A stretch of 64,000 nt of DNA from Sinotaia quadrata (taxonomy: Eukaryota > Mollusca > Gastropoda > Architaenioglossa > Viviparidae), in the NCBI GenBank assembly GCA_028829895.1, contig CM054183.1, forward strand, positions 74,015,571 to 74,079,570. Reading direction: 5' to 3'. Positions 12,201 to 23,800 of the stretch are shown piece by piece; positions within the stretch are counted from its first letter, which is position 1, and the number at the start of each line of letters is the position of its first letter. The notes under the pieces were generated by a model, which was not told where the DNA came from, ran no database searches, and worked only from the letters and a program-made list of their open reading frames with translations. The translations under genes and the position numbers were made by a program.

Positions 12201-15200
12201 ATATATTTTTCTTTTATTTTCAAAACTCTAACGGTATAATTATGAAATAACTGTACATTTTATTATAATATTATATATGATCAAATATTACTATCACTAA
12301 TATAATTTGGTTTAAAATAAACTTAATGCCAATTAAAATTGATATATTATTATTAATATTTTAATAGTCCACTAATGAAAATTTCCAGTTATATGATAAA
12401 ACAATCATTTTTTGTTTTTATCTGTGGCTTTAGAGAGTTTTAAGTTGCATTACAATGAATATACAGATAAATAAAATTAAGGAAAGATATAAATAATTCC
12501 TGAGATTCATGGATTTAGTGGAAACAGAATTGCAAAATTAATTAACAGCTTTCCTTTCACACATGATTGCATAAAAACTACACACATTTACATTAAAATA
12601 AAATATTTAGAAATGGGTGGTAGATGTAAAATATATGTTCATAGTGATTCATAAATGTTTCTGTGGATTGTTTCTGAGAATATTAAACTATATACGATCC
12701 CGCTAAGGACGATTTCTTCTTTGCCTACGTCTGCGATAGAATTGATGCACGTGTGACGCCTATTTGTTTGTACCTTAGGTCGCTGCTAGCGAAAGTTAGA
12801 GCTGGTAGGGAGGTGCTCCAGTAGTTCCGACCTAATTTAGGCCGCACACGCACAAGGTTGCAGTCGTGAAGGAAACTAAGCTAGTTGCCACCCAAGTTAG
12901 GTCGAAAACCGCGCTCGTTGGCTGTCGTGAAACCGAGCCCTGGTATACAAGTACATTGTGTGATGGAGATTGTCTCTTATTTACCACATACTTCAGCTAA
13001 GTGCATTCTAATTTATCCAGTAAACTGTGTCATCTCCACTGAGAATTGTAAAAGAACTTTTATGCCATTTGAACCACTTTATCTTGTGATCTGCAAGCAA
13101 CTATTTCTGTTGGCATATGTATTATATTTTTATTCTCTATTTCAAATCTCTCTAGTCAGCATTCTTCAATAACTCTTCCAAGAAGATATTAAAGAGTTCT
13201 TTAAAGAGGTCAATAATGAATCAGCTGATCTGCAGATAAGAGGGTCAGCTATCTAAATGTATGTCTGTATGTATGCATATATATATATTGTTGTTGTTCA
13301 CAATCTTGCATCTTACAATAATAATTAAAGAAATTCTAGAGATGTTATTAATCATTTAGGACTTTTTTAAAAGTGATTTTAAATTAATTCAAGATTTTAA
13401 ATGTGTTTTAAGTTATCAAGCATAATGTACATCTGCATATATATATATAATAATAAAGTTAAAGTTACATTAAAACTTTAAACTCTGAAATTATGCTACT
13501 AATTTACATTATCTATAATATTTCACAATATTCATAGCTGATCAATCTATGGTGCTGGTGCTGCAGGAACATTTTTATCCCATAAAGTCCAATAAATTTT
13601 TAAAGTACTGTATTACAGATCATCAATTTATCTATCAATCTGTTAATTTAAAACACAACTAAGTGTCATTATGTAAATATTCATGCTTATACATGTATCT
13701 GCAAACAAATAAGAGAACATGTAAAGAAAATTGTAACAAAATAAACAGTACTCAAGAAACAACTAAAAAGAAAACTAAAAACATAAAGCCCAACCTTAAA
13801 TAAAAGGAAGACAGAAGAACTGGTGTCATAAGAACCGGAATAGAGAGATATGATGGTGGAACGCAATCCAGGTATTAGGCTACCAAGTTGCAAATTTGTC
13901 AGAAGAATCTGATAGCCACCATATACCAGTCCCAAAAATCCTGGGTACAGCAAATATGGGCATGCTGCAAAATAAAGTATTCTTTTTCCCATTCCCACAA
14001 TCATATATTATAATTTTATAATTACATTATGCATTACTTCACATAATCAAATTATGTCATCTAAAATTTTGTGCAATGATTATATTTAAATAAGAATATG
14101 AAATTATGCAGTATAATGTTGTTTTTTTCTATCTAAATCTTACTCTTCTGCCTATTTTGTATAATTTGTACTGTTTATGTTACAAGTTGTCTTGAGTACA
14201 TGAAAATGAGTTGCAAAATTCCCCCTCCCCCCCTTCAACTCGCAAAAGACAGTATATTCACAATGTTTATTTTATTCTTTGGATTGTGTGTTTTGCTCAT
14301 AGAACAGCATTTCCAAAAAAGTGTAGTAATATTCCAAATAAATATATATACTTACATCCAGATGCAAAGATGAGACATAGCTGTCCACCAGTGAAACTCA
14401 CTCTGAAATAAGTATTTGAAACAATATTAGCTAAAATTTATAGCAAAGACTACAAAAACAATCCTATTTAAAGTAAAGAATATAAATATATCAACAAATA
14501 TCAATCCTGATAACTTAAATTAAATTGCCATTTCACAGAATATATATCTGCTGCAATCTTTCATAAGATGTTTTATAATTTTCTGACTAACAGTTATTTG
14601 CAAATACAGGCAATCATTAAAAGCAATAATACTAATAAATGCATATTCAAAAGAAGAGATTAAATCATAGACAGAAAGTATAGGGTGTTGAATAAATTTC
14701 TGACAAGTGTTAACATTTTAATAAAATAAAATAAAACAAAAATGGTGTGGAACAGAGGGATTTAAAAGAAGGATGGTGTCCATGATGACAACACAAGATA
14801 TTATTATCCACTTACAACTATACCAACAATAGAATCATAGACAACAAACTTAATGCATCTTTATTTTTTAGGCAGTACATAAGAGGAAGTTCAGATTCCA
14901 AGAGCACAAACCCATTTTCCTGTTGACTAAGAAACTGAGCATTTAGACAAAAACTACTCATGCCTATCTTGTTTATACTGTATTAGTAGCAAAGCCCCAG
15001 AGTCCAGAGCTAAAACTTCACTTGTGATCAGTCATGATAGACCTTACTGGTTCTGTCTACATTACATACAGTAATTATCATACTAATTACCTTAAATTTG
15101 CCACATCTTATAATGCAAAGTTATTTTAATCCCACACATATTCTCTGTATCACTTGTAGGTTAAATATAAATTCTGTACTTAGTATAGATATTTACATCT

Positions 15201-18200
15201 ATTTTCAACTGATATATTATTTACATGGGAATATTGTCACTAGGAATGGCTATAAGCAGACTGTCCTACAAATTCAAATTCCCTACATGATCTAATTCAC
15301 AAACACAAATGGCATGAAAATAATAACACTATATGATACTGAATATACTTCAGGTTTAAAATGCATGGATATTACCTAATTACTATTAGATGTATTCAAA
15401 GACCTAAATGCAAATTATCTTGCATCGTTATATTTTACAGGCCTAATACATATATCTTTCATAAAATATAATTTTAGACCTAAATGGCATGGAAATTATA
15501 AAATCATCTAACATTTAATGGTCTTCAAAAGCAAATGGCATGAAAATTACATAATTATCTGACATTTAATATTCTTGTCACATGCCGGCTTATATTTAAT
15601 TACCCTGTCACAGACTCAAAATTATTAATCATTAAATTTACTATATTAGCTCTAATACTGAAAACAGCCCAGGTGGACTAATCTATCCTTCAATCTCTTA
15701 TGTCAGACCCATTCTTTGGGACCCTTTTTTGTTTAACATAGTGACAGACAAATTAACTGACATGCCCTGAGTTGGCCTTTGATTAATTAGAACTTACATT
15801 AACATACATATTTCCAGCTCAGAATCCCCAACCAACTCTTCTCGGTCACACTAATAAATTAACCAAAATGTGGGTTTATGATAATAAGAACAAAGAAGAT
15901 TTAATAATAAAATTGTTAAAAAGAGAACAATAGAACTCAATTTCCGAAAACACAGGTCAACCAAGACTAATTGCTGTCCCAATACAAGTGTTCATTTGTT
16001 CATTAGATTAATGTTCATCTGGTTGATTATGGATTGTGTAGCTTAGACAGCTTAACTTTGTCAATATCAATAGAGGTAAGCTCATCATCATTGTTACTCA
16101 CACAGTGCCTCTCACCCTTGTTGATGACTGTCAGCTTGCAATAGGAATAAGATGTGCATTTCAGAGTGAACATGAGGATCAACTTAGCAGCAAATCATAA
16201 CAATAGGAAGAAAGAAGGCCAGCTTCTACAGACAATCACTTTGTAGCCGCCAATAAATACAAACAATGTTAAGGCTTTGTGGCGACAGCAACAGACGACT
16301 CTTACAATTGTACATCACTAAACGTTAGCTACTTGCTGACTTATATTTTACAAAATTCTTGTCAGGGAGAAATATTTACAAATGAGACAACAATATTTCC
16401 CTTCCCACATTTACATGAATCTCAATAGATACAAGCATAATCAATGAGTGGTTTACATTAAATTCACACTGAATGATTATCTCAATCTCCCATTTAGCTT
16501 TACTTGCTACATATGGTTTTACAATACATAGCACACAGCATATGCTTATCTCCATTTCATCATTTATTCATATGACACGAATTATTACTAGCGTCACACA
16601 ACCTTCTCTGAAAGAGATATGCGTTAGTTTCATACAACAATCATTAGTAAAAATATGTGAACATTCTACACAACATTCTAATCAAACCTACTTTTGGGCT
16701 ACCCTGTATATTATTCCCTCACGTCATTGAACGGGAACGCAAATGTCCATATAAAGGTATCTCGTATCCTGTCAACATTCACCCACTCTTACTGTCACCC
16801 TTCCCCATTCTGTACATTTCTACTGCCCATGTCTGATCAATGAACTTGACCTTAATCCTTTATTGTGTTTAGCATATGTGGGTATGGCAGATTGCATAAT
16901 CGGCCTTGCAGCAGTCAGCCATAACTAGTAACTATCAATTACAGATTATTGATATAGAAAAAAGATATAATAGAAACACAAAAGCATAATTTCCCCTATG
17001 TTTCGACCATCACAGACTTATGATCTAATTATTTTATACTAAATATACTTTACAGGTCTAAACTGTATAGAAATGGCAATTATATAGCACTATATGTAAT
17101 ATTATTATATCTAGAAAAGTTACACAATACAATAAATTATTATTATATAAGAAATTAAAATTATGATTCATAATAATACCAGATTAAATTTTAGAGTATG
17201 AGCTTGGATCTATTCAAGTCTTAACAGACTCAATGAAGTTGAAAAAGAAATATATTGACACCACCTTTCTAAAGATCTACAAGGAACTTGGTTGAGCAAT
17301 TGTATCTAAACAACAATAAAATAATTTACATTTTAGCCTGTAATAAAAATAAATGGATAATTCAATGCTCCGTATCTTAAATCAAATAAATCATTTAAAT
17401 ATAATGTATATATTCTAGATAAATGACTGCAAATAAACAAATAAAACATAAATCTAAACATTTCAAGAAAAAACTGACAATTTAACATATTATTACTTGA
17501 ATTTCTTATGTTTTTCTGTTGACTAAGAGAAATCTATTCGTTTCAAAATTTTTCATCTGTATATTTTAATTTACAGATTACATATTTATTCAAACAATCT
17601 GATAATTTTTTTAAGTCTTTAATGTGAATATTATCATTACATTACCATAAAAGAAAAATAAGTTTATGGCATAAAATGATTAACGTACATGGATATTATT
17701 CGAGAGATACGGGTTCCAAGGCGATCATAAAGAATTCCACTAGGAAAGGACAGGATACCATTGATGGATGTAGCAAGGCTGAAAACAAGGTTAAACTGCT
17801 CATCCTGAGATTTGCATACCTGCTTATTGCTCCCATTTTCAATATGCAACTTCATTTTTTCATCACAAGTTAGGTTATCAAAACTATCATTTGGTGCACT
17901 GCTTGTGAAATTGTTAAAATATACGGTACTTTCAAAAGCCAGGGTTACTGAATTGTTGGACTTAGTCAATTCTGATCTATTCTCCTTCCAGGTGTTTTCA
18001 CCATAAGGTGTGAGTTCTGTTCCAGCGAGACAATCATCTATGAAATAGCCAACATCTTTGTATATGTATACCACAGAGTGCCAACCAAATATTACACCTG
18101 CAAAAAGGTCATTCAGTATTAAGTAAATAATTAATGTCAATGTAAGGAACTAAAATTCATTCATCATTATTACTAGTAAAACTATATTTTATTTATATAT

Positions 18201-20877
18201 GACATCACTACAAAAATTATATTGTTATAACAAAGTACATATGTAATTGTAAGTGGCAATGAAAAGTATTTCATCTGCACTTTAAACAAATATAATTTGT
18301 TTAATTACTTATTTGCCTTCAAAAATAAATAATTAAATTTCATTCATATCCAAATTTTAAAAATAGCTTAACATACCAACGATAACAATTTTTAAATGAC
18401 AATTATTTTCAAATAATACTGACTTCATAAAATTTCTTCTAAGACTTTTCACCAACAAACCTTAACATTCACATAACATTACTATATCCCTGAGTTGTGG
18501 TAAATGTCTTACAAGCAATTGCATAACATTCTTCTGCTAACAAAAAATTAAAAAAAATTAAAAAAAATAAATTCATCATTCTAAGAACTTAAGAGACTAT
18601 ATTAAGAAATAATTAGAACAAAATAATTAAAACAAAACAAAAAATTACTAACAATAATTAAGTTATTAATCAAAATATTTCTACAATAAGCTTTTCAACC
18701 ACAGTACTGAAGTTGTTTTTATAATAATCATCTATGATCTTTTCCACTGAATTGATGATAATTAAGATTTCAGCCCTCACTCTCCTTAAATACTCTGCAC
18801 ATTTCAACAGGACAGATATACTGTTTCATCATCCCTAAGGTGTGAATAAAGACTTGATATATTACTTCATCTTCTCTAGTATGCTGGAATTTTGATATAT
18901 TGCTGCATATTTCTTGCTTTATAAATTCAAAAATTATTATCTATATCTATCTGCAATAGAGATGCATCATGTCTCTCAAGTTCTTGGCATTTCCTACAAG
19001 TAAATAATACAGGTCTTTCACCCCCAATTTCACTTTAACACACTACTTGCTAGTAGATTTTGGGCTACATCCAGTTTACAGCAATATTTGTGTACAGAAA
19101 TGCAGGATATGCCTAATCCAAATTTGACAAGAGAGAAAAGTTTCAAAGAAGCACTTTTGCAGTGTGAGTATCTCAATATGCCTTTCTAGGTGAATGTAAT
19201 TTTTAAAGCTTGAGTATAATTCAAAATGTTAACTTGAGACACTACTGCTTGGCCATTTTTGCTGAAAGCAATCTTTAAGAACTGTTAAGTGCAGATAAAA
19301 ACTTTTTCTATTTATCCCATTTTAACTGTCATATTTTGATAGATAATCACTCAGAAAACGACAATTCCTTCAATCAAGTAATTCTAGCACACTAAGCACT
19401 TATTTGTAAAAAGTTATATCAGCATTTATTTATTAGAGAGTTTTTGAAATCAAGTGTTTCCATTAATTAATAATTCAGACAATTCAGCTACATCATACCT
19501 GAATATTTACATTTTAATATTAATTATATAAACAGATGTAAGATGGATTATAAATTAAAGTGAAAAACCATTAATTCAGTAATTGTGAAGGTTTTCTTTT
19601 AGTTTAAGCTTTTTTTAAACTAATTTCAGTGCTAAAATGCTAATTTATTTATTTATATTTTGCATAAATAATAACTAATTTTTACACAGATATTCTAGAG
19701 TTAATATGAGAATGATGCAAGCAATTTCTTACAGAACTGATACTCATGTCTAACAGCAAGTTATGGATCAATGGGTAAATTATGACCAGTCTTTTCAATT
19801 AGATTTGTGGGATATATTTACAAAATTTCATATTTAAATAGAAATCACCAGTGCTTAATAATTACATTTCTTGTTTTTTGAATTAAACAGGCTCCCATAC
19901 CATATATTTTAGCTTGTTTCTGTTAATATGCTTTTTGTATGCTACAGCAAACTTTATAAAAATATAGCTTTCATTAAAAATAAATACAAATATATTCCTT
20001 ATGTTTTAGTTTTTAGCTACACCTTACAATTTATGTCACAAGTGCTTTATTTTTTATGCTGGTATGGTATCTTCAATTCTTGTAATATTCCCCATAAAGT
20101 ACCTTGCTAAAAGATGAATTTTTTTAAAAAAACTATCAGATGACCTTTGCAAAATTTATGACTGTTAATAGCTTTTGTTTTGAAGAAAAAAATGTTAGAT
20201 TTATTTTCACTTTTAAAATATATATATTTTGCCTTCTTTGAATCATGTAATAAAATATTTATATCTCAATAAACCTTTTTAGTTTTTAATTCAAGTTTAT
20301 GATGTCTGATTGGTGCTTTTTGAGGGCAAGTTAAAATTAAAATTTTTTTCAAGCATCACTAGTCAGTGACATCACCAATGTTGACCACAGAGGTTATCAT
20401 TTTATCAATATAAGTCCTGATGATCTTTGATCTCTTTCTATAGGATTTTTCTACAAAAATCTATCTATTTAATGATTTAATTAGAAACTTACTAACTTTA
20501 CACTTCAATAACTTCTCTAAAATAGAATGGTTAGGAAAGTTTATTTCAATAGCACTAATACTAAATAGTAAACTGTCCAGAAAATTAACAGCCCATCAAT
20601 CAAAGTCTACCTTAATCTCAGAGAAAAATGCTTCTTGATATTCTCATTATTAAAGCCTTTGACATTTATTCATATATTTATATATATTGATCCCTGAAAT
20701 TTAAATAACTTTCATTTAAATAATAAATCTTAAAGAAGTCATGGAAAAGCAATTCTTATAATATTTTATATATTATTAATTATACTGTAATTACTCACCA
20801 CCAAACAACACAATCTCAAGGGATCCTAAGATGACTGCAAAAATATGGATTGAAGGTACATTTCCACATAAGGTCAT
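5570..20877 (-). CDS. SLC43-family transporter (SLC43A3-like), 5' part of gene, five exons, C-terminus missing
   Basis: Gene-level entry; CDS = complement(join(5570..6098, 13795..13964, 14356..14402, 17689..18097, 20799..20877)), 1,234 bp or about 411 residues, open at the left. The SLC43 family belongs to the major facilitator superfamily; SLC43A1/A2 carry large neutral amino acids and human SLC43A3 is a purine nucleobase transporter. Seen: each exon aligns by motif with SLC43A3 in order: first membrane helix ending in GVIFGW, a cysteine- and sequon-rich external loop, the QDEQFNLVFS helix, SGILYDRLGTR, the TNLQLGSLIPGLRSTIISLY segment, YERGISINASF, a polar central cytoplasmic loop, then a helix near FVGMFNSWITRLACGD. 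Exon phases join without a break and an in-frame TAA just upstream fixes the start. The remaining ~150 residues (last helices) were not found in 1-5569. Substrate cannot be read from sequence; the A3 assignment rather than A1/A2 is inference. Confidence 0.85.
6228..6273. repeat. (TC)n microsatellite
   Basis: About 46 bp of CT dinucleotides with one TTT interruption, in intron 4 of the SLC43 homologue. Confidence 0.9.
7626..7641. repeat. G16 homopolymer
   Basis: Uninterrupted run of 16 G on the plus strand, inside the SLC43 intron; striking in such AT-rich sequence. Confidence 0.9.
8118..8197. repeat. Short degenerate tandem repeat (TTCAAGTACTTTTCAAGGAC)
   Basis: Two good copies of TTCAAGTACTTTTCAAG separated by a few bases, then two shortened TTTTCAAGGAC copies. 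Confidence 0.6.
10389..10702 (+). pseudogene. Myb/SANT-like DNA-binding protein relic of Harbinger element
   Basis: ATG at 10389 opens MDAEHGNHRAHNDNFTHSEI then IALIEAYEYRKK. The frame breaks in an A-run near 10477-10485 and continues one frame over as SSVTNKYKKNAWAAVLMSVN, then RLADELRCKWSKVSKLTSEA and RKYPKTGGE. This is the pattern of Myb/SANT-like domains (FTxxE...L, W, VN, KW.....K, KTGG) found in Harbinger-encoded accessory proteins and in host proteins such as NAIF1. A single indel appears to be the main lesion in this part. In an intact element the protein would bind TIR/subterminal DNA and recruit the transposase. Confidence 0.7.
11122..11688. repeat. Minisatellite, 11 units of ~50-59 bp, each with TGAGTCA
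   Basis: Units follow ATGAGTCACCATCATGATAA, then TATTTAAATGTCTATA and a variable TATGTGTTAAATATGAC tail. Length varies through insertion of TTACTCTA in two units. Nine of eleven units hold a perfect TGAGTCA (AP-1/TRE consensus); the other two read CGAGTCA and TAAGTCA. It lies inside the Harbinger-like element. Confidence 0.9.
13795..13964 (-). CDS. SLC43-like exon 4 (TNLQxGxL...RSTIISLY signature)
   Basis: Acceptor TTTTGCAG precedes CATGCCC. The exon encodes YPGFLGLVYGGYQILLTNLQ, then LGSLIPGLRSTIISLYSGSY, then a helix ending VFLLFK. This is among the best conserved SLC43 segments (vertebrate: TNLQxGNLF...RSTxITLYNGAFDSS). The donor reads GTTGGG, a weak but GT-type site. It ends in phase 0 and joins exon 5 at IVYERG. 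Confidence 0.85.
13965..14355 (-). other. SLC43 intron 3 (391 bp)
   Basis: Short AT-rich intron between exons 4 and 3. A C-rich run near 14221-14230 is the only notable feature. Confidence 0.6.
14356..14402 (-). CDS. SLC43-like exon 3 (47-bp micro-exon)
   Basis: Only 47 bp. It starts with one base completing an isoleucine codon split from exon 2 (AT|A) and ends with one base completing a serine codon with exon 4 (T|CA). It reads VSFTGGQLCLIFASG, matching the helix after the RLGTR loop. Acceptor TTTCAG and donor GTAAGT are canonical, and both phases fit the neighbours, which makes a chance call unlikely. Confidence 0.75.
15307..15575. repeat. Degenerate tandem array (AAATGGCATGAAAATTA units)
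   Basis: AAATGGCATG(A/G)AAATTA or a variant recurs at about 15307, 15359, 15484 and 15535, and a similar unit appears near 17060-17080. An old minisatellite probably split by the block at 15590-17015. Confidence 0.5.
15590..17015 (-). mobile_element. Diverged LTR-like block
   Basis: More GC-rich than its flanks. It shares ordered motifs with 44090-45430: AAGATTTAATAA/GAAATTTAATAA; GCAGCARCGAYAGAYKACTC followed by TTACAA and GTTAGCTAC; and a TATA-like CATATAAA near TCTCGTATCC. The order resembles that of the intact Gmr1-like LTR (polyA side left, TATA side right on the minus strand). No internal coding region, so a solo-LTR-type relic is the likely reading. Ends and target duplication not fixed. 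Confidence 0.4.
17689..18097 (-). CDS. SLC43-like exon 2 (TM1 end, large extracellular loop, TM2)
   Basis: Acceptor CAG precedes GTGTAATATTTGG; the exon reads GVIFGWHSVVYIYKDVGYF, then a loop with at least six N-glycosylation sequons (NRS, NNS, NFT, NDS, NLT, NGS) and several cysteines, then KSQDEQFNLVFSLATSINGI and SGILYDRLGTR, the conserved SLC43/MFS loop between TM2 and TM3. Donor GTACGT follows. The loop is much longer than I recall for human SLC43A3 (tens of residues added), with conserved ends. Confidence 0.85.
18098..20798 (-). other. SLC43 intron 1 (2.7 kb)
   Basis: AT-rich; I see no repeats, relics or coding sequence that can be named. Confidence 0.5.
20799..20877 (-). CDS. SLC43-like exon 1 (start codon and first helix)
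   Basis: ATG is the complement of 20875-20877, preceded in frame by TAA four codons upstream. It encodes 26 residues ending in a hydrophobic segment (IFAVILGSLEIVLFG), the start of TM1. The exon ends in phase 1 at a GTGAGT donor (complement of 20793-20798) and joins exon 2 through a split glycine codon. Confidence 0.8.
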
Positions 20878-23800
20878 GATGCCTGCACTTTATTTTGACT
20901 TTTATGTTAAACAGTCATACACCATTAACTCAAATGAAGCTCAAATTGACACTCTTTTTGTGTAACTCAGCCAGGTCAATACTGATATTTCTTTTCTTGT
21001 GACTTAGACAATAACCATAATACTGTGTTGATATGTCTCAGTCAGTTGTAGTTTTCAAACTTGCAACTCTGAAATATTTTAATATTTATCTGAATAAAAA
21101 AAAATTAAATCTCACATTATTTTAACAAATAAGAAAAATAAATCACTATATCTTTCTTATCAAATTGTTTATGGCATTTAATACATATGAAGGAATTACA
21201 TTAAAAAAAATAAAATAAAAAAATAAGCAAGAATCCTTATTTTATCAATCCTCTTGAGTTTTTGTTGTACATATATAAATGAATTCATATAAAACTGACA
21301 AAAAATTTATTGGTAACAGACAAATATGCTCAAGTATACACATCTATGAATTCTAAACAAATTTTATATTATTAAGAAGTAAACTTAGTGCTAAGTGACT
21401 TCCAGGATGTACTGACAGACTGGCACACAGTGGTTTGGAACAATTTCATGTGAACTTTTGGATCCAAACCCCAAAAGGTGTGAACCTTACACGTTGCTTC
21501 ATTTGAAGGAAAAGCACAAGAAATGCTATATGATGTCATAATTAATGTCTGAATCAATCTATGCCACTCTGATCATGCCAGTTCTGAAAAAAGATGGAAA
21601 ACATAGTTTTTGTTTTGATTATCAGATTCAGAGGTTGAAAGTAATCACATATTACCAAGCCAAAACTCTACTCAAAGTTGTGTCTAATCCAGCAATCACA
21701 TAGTACCAAGCCAAAACTCTATGCATGTTACTTTACCTGTATCAACTTAGCAAACGGATGCTACCAGATCATGGTATTGTGAAAATGTTCAAGAGAGATT
21801 GTCTTTTACAACTCTTGGTGGCCACCATTCAGTGTATTATTTCTTTTGAATGATGAAACTCATAAAATCCTATCAAAAAAGTGATTACCAATCCAACTTT
21901 GTGAATGGCCTTTTGATCCTTATTCTACCTGGATCAAGCACATTGAAATGTTTCATACTTTGTTTTACAGATCACATGAAGTAGGGTTGACAGCATGCTT
22001 TTTCTAAGTGCGTCAGGTAAAGCACTCAATTACTTGGGCCATATAAAAACCAAGACCAACTTTGACTTAAGAAGAACAAAATAAGCCAGTTACATGAATG
22101 CCCTCCCCTTGTTACCCAATCATTCTGCATGTTAATAAAAAATTATCCCAGGTTTTAATCAGATTGCAGAGCAACTATCTAACTTGAACAGCTGCCCCTG
22201 ATAAGTTTGTATGGCTGGACAAGTTTGAATCCACATTGGGGCACTCAAAAACACACCCACATCCATACCTACTCCTAGAACAACACTTCAGAAATTGAAT
22301 GTTTGAATTATCGTATGGGAGAGGTTTCATAGAAAGGTTTCAACTCTATCTCTATGATCATGAATTTATTAGCAAACATCCATCAATCATTTATTTAACT
22401 AGTCAGAGCACAGCATTCAACACCCAAATCATGTATTACCAGTAAGGAAAATGGCAAGCTATTTTCAGAGCCATCACATAGGGCAGCATGCCCCCAAATG
22501 CACCCTTTCCCAATTACCCAGCTACTTGCACAATGTCCTTACTGATGTCTATTCATATGTGCATTTAATTTTGAGTTTGTCTAAGTTCCTGGCTCCTGTT
22601 CAGCTTAAGTCTGACTCATGGCTACAAGCAACCATCCAAACTTCTGTTTCTGGCCATTCTACTCAAATCAGTTGTCTATCCTCAGTCAACCACTGTGCCT
22701 GAAAAGTCATCTTCTATGTTATTTCATCTAGAAGCCTCCATTAAATGTAAGCATACATTTAATTGCAAAAATACTTTTCAAGTATGGACTTTAACTGGAC
22801 CTGTTCTCATCCCTGTTGATAAGAGCTTCAAACTTAAACTGAGTATAATACTGATTATAGTACATGTATTACTTACACAGAGTAAATGTATGTCTATTGT
22901 CATTTATAAAAATTGTTATGTCTCCAGTAATTAACTCTTTGGTGCAGTTAGTGGTCTCAATCTACTTTTAAAAAAATAAAAACAAATCAATTTGCTCATT
23001 ATATTTTCTGTTCATTTTATTAAAGTTTACACATATCTAGGGATGACTTGAGTATGACTTTGCCAGATCTGATTTGTGAGATCAGTCTGTGAGATCACAT
23101 CAATTTGTGTGAGATCAAACACATCAATTTGTGGCTGGAATCACAAATCACAAAAGAGTGTGGCACTAACTTCAACATTCTTACTCTTAGTCACATTAAC
23201 AGCGAGGAAATCTGAAAACTATAAAAACTGAACGATTAGTCCCCTTTAAAAGGGAATCGCGTATCAATTTGTAATACTCTCACTTTACCCTATTTAGTGC
23301 TTAGAACAATCTAGATTTGCTTACTTTTTTGTGATTTCTTCTTATTACTATCTTTTTATCTCCTCTTTTGGTGTCGGCTCGCCAAGACAACCGAGTTTGC
23401 CAAGCTAATGTATACATTGTACAAGTTTATAGTTTATTGAGGTTATCTTCTCGAGGGAAGAACCTCGTGAAGTAATATGACATATTTTTAGTTGTATTTT
23501 GTTGCAGCCCATTTTTTGCAAATGTCCCAAATATCTATCGAACTAATAATATGCAAGGTGGAAGTGGGGCTACCAAATAATGATGGCCTCCTCTAACTAA
23601 AGTAGAACAAAGAGGCGTCATGTGATTTTACACTTTATAGGCAGTAGAATTTTCTGATGCAATATACAGCAGCCTGATATATATATATATGTACTTATTT
23701 AATTTCACTTCAGGGCCTACACAGTTATTATGTTAAGACTTTAGAGCATTTATTTTATCAAAATGGATGTAAATCATTTGCTAAAAACATTGGCATCTGT

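Larger units (their letters stand above)
10196..12940. mobile_element. PIF/Harbinger-like non-autonomous DNA transposon with Myb-like gene relic
   Basis: The segment starts GGGCTCGATTTCACGACAGC (10196) and ends in its inverted counterpart at 12940; 20 of the 21 terminal bases match. TIRs of the GGGxxxG.TTTCACGA type are common in Harbinger elements, and the left end encodes a Myb/SANT-like domain, the second gene of that superfamily. No nuclease ORF is present, so it cannot move itself. Short subterminal motifs (TTTCATGACTGCCAACTAG; GTCGTGAAGGAAACTA) echo the TIR. The flanking 3 bp (TCT and TGG) do not match, so no clean target duplication is visible. A minisatellite fills the middle. Confidence 0.75.
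6099..13794 (-). other. SLC43 intron 4 (7.7 kb)
   Basis: Holds the TC and G16 microsatellites, the short repeat at 8118 and the Harbinger-like element at 10196-12940. Around 9230-9400 several TGTTC/GAACA motifs cluster on both strands without clear periodicity. Nothing else is recognisable. Confidence 0.6.
14403..17688 (-). other. SLC43 intron 2 (3.3 kb)
   Basis: Holds a degenerate repeat array (15307-15575) and an LTR-like block (15590-17015). The 14403-15300 and 17110-17688 parts show nothing recognisable. Confidence 0.6.
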
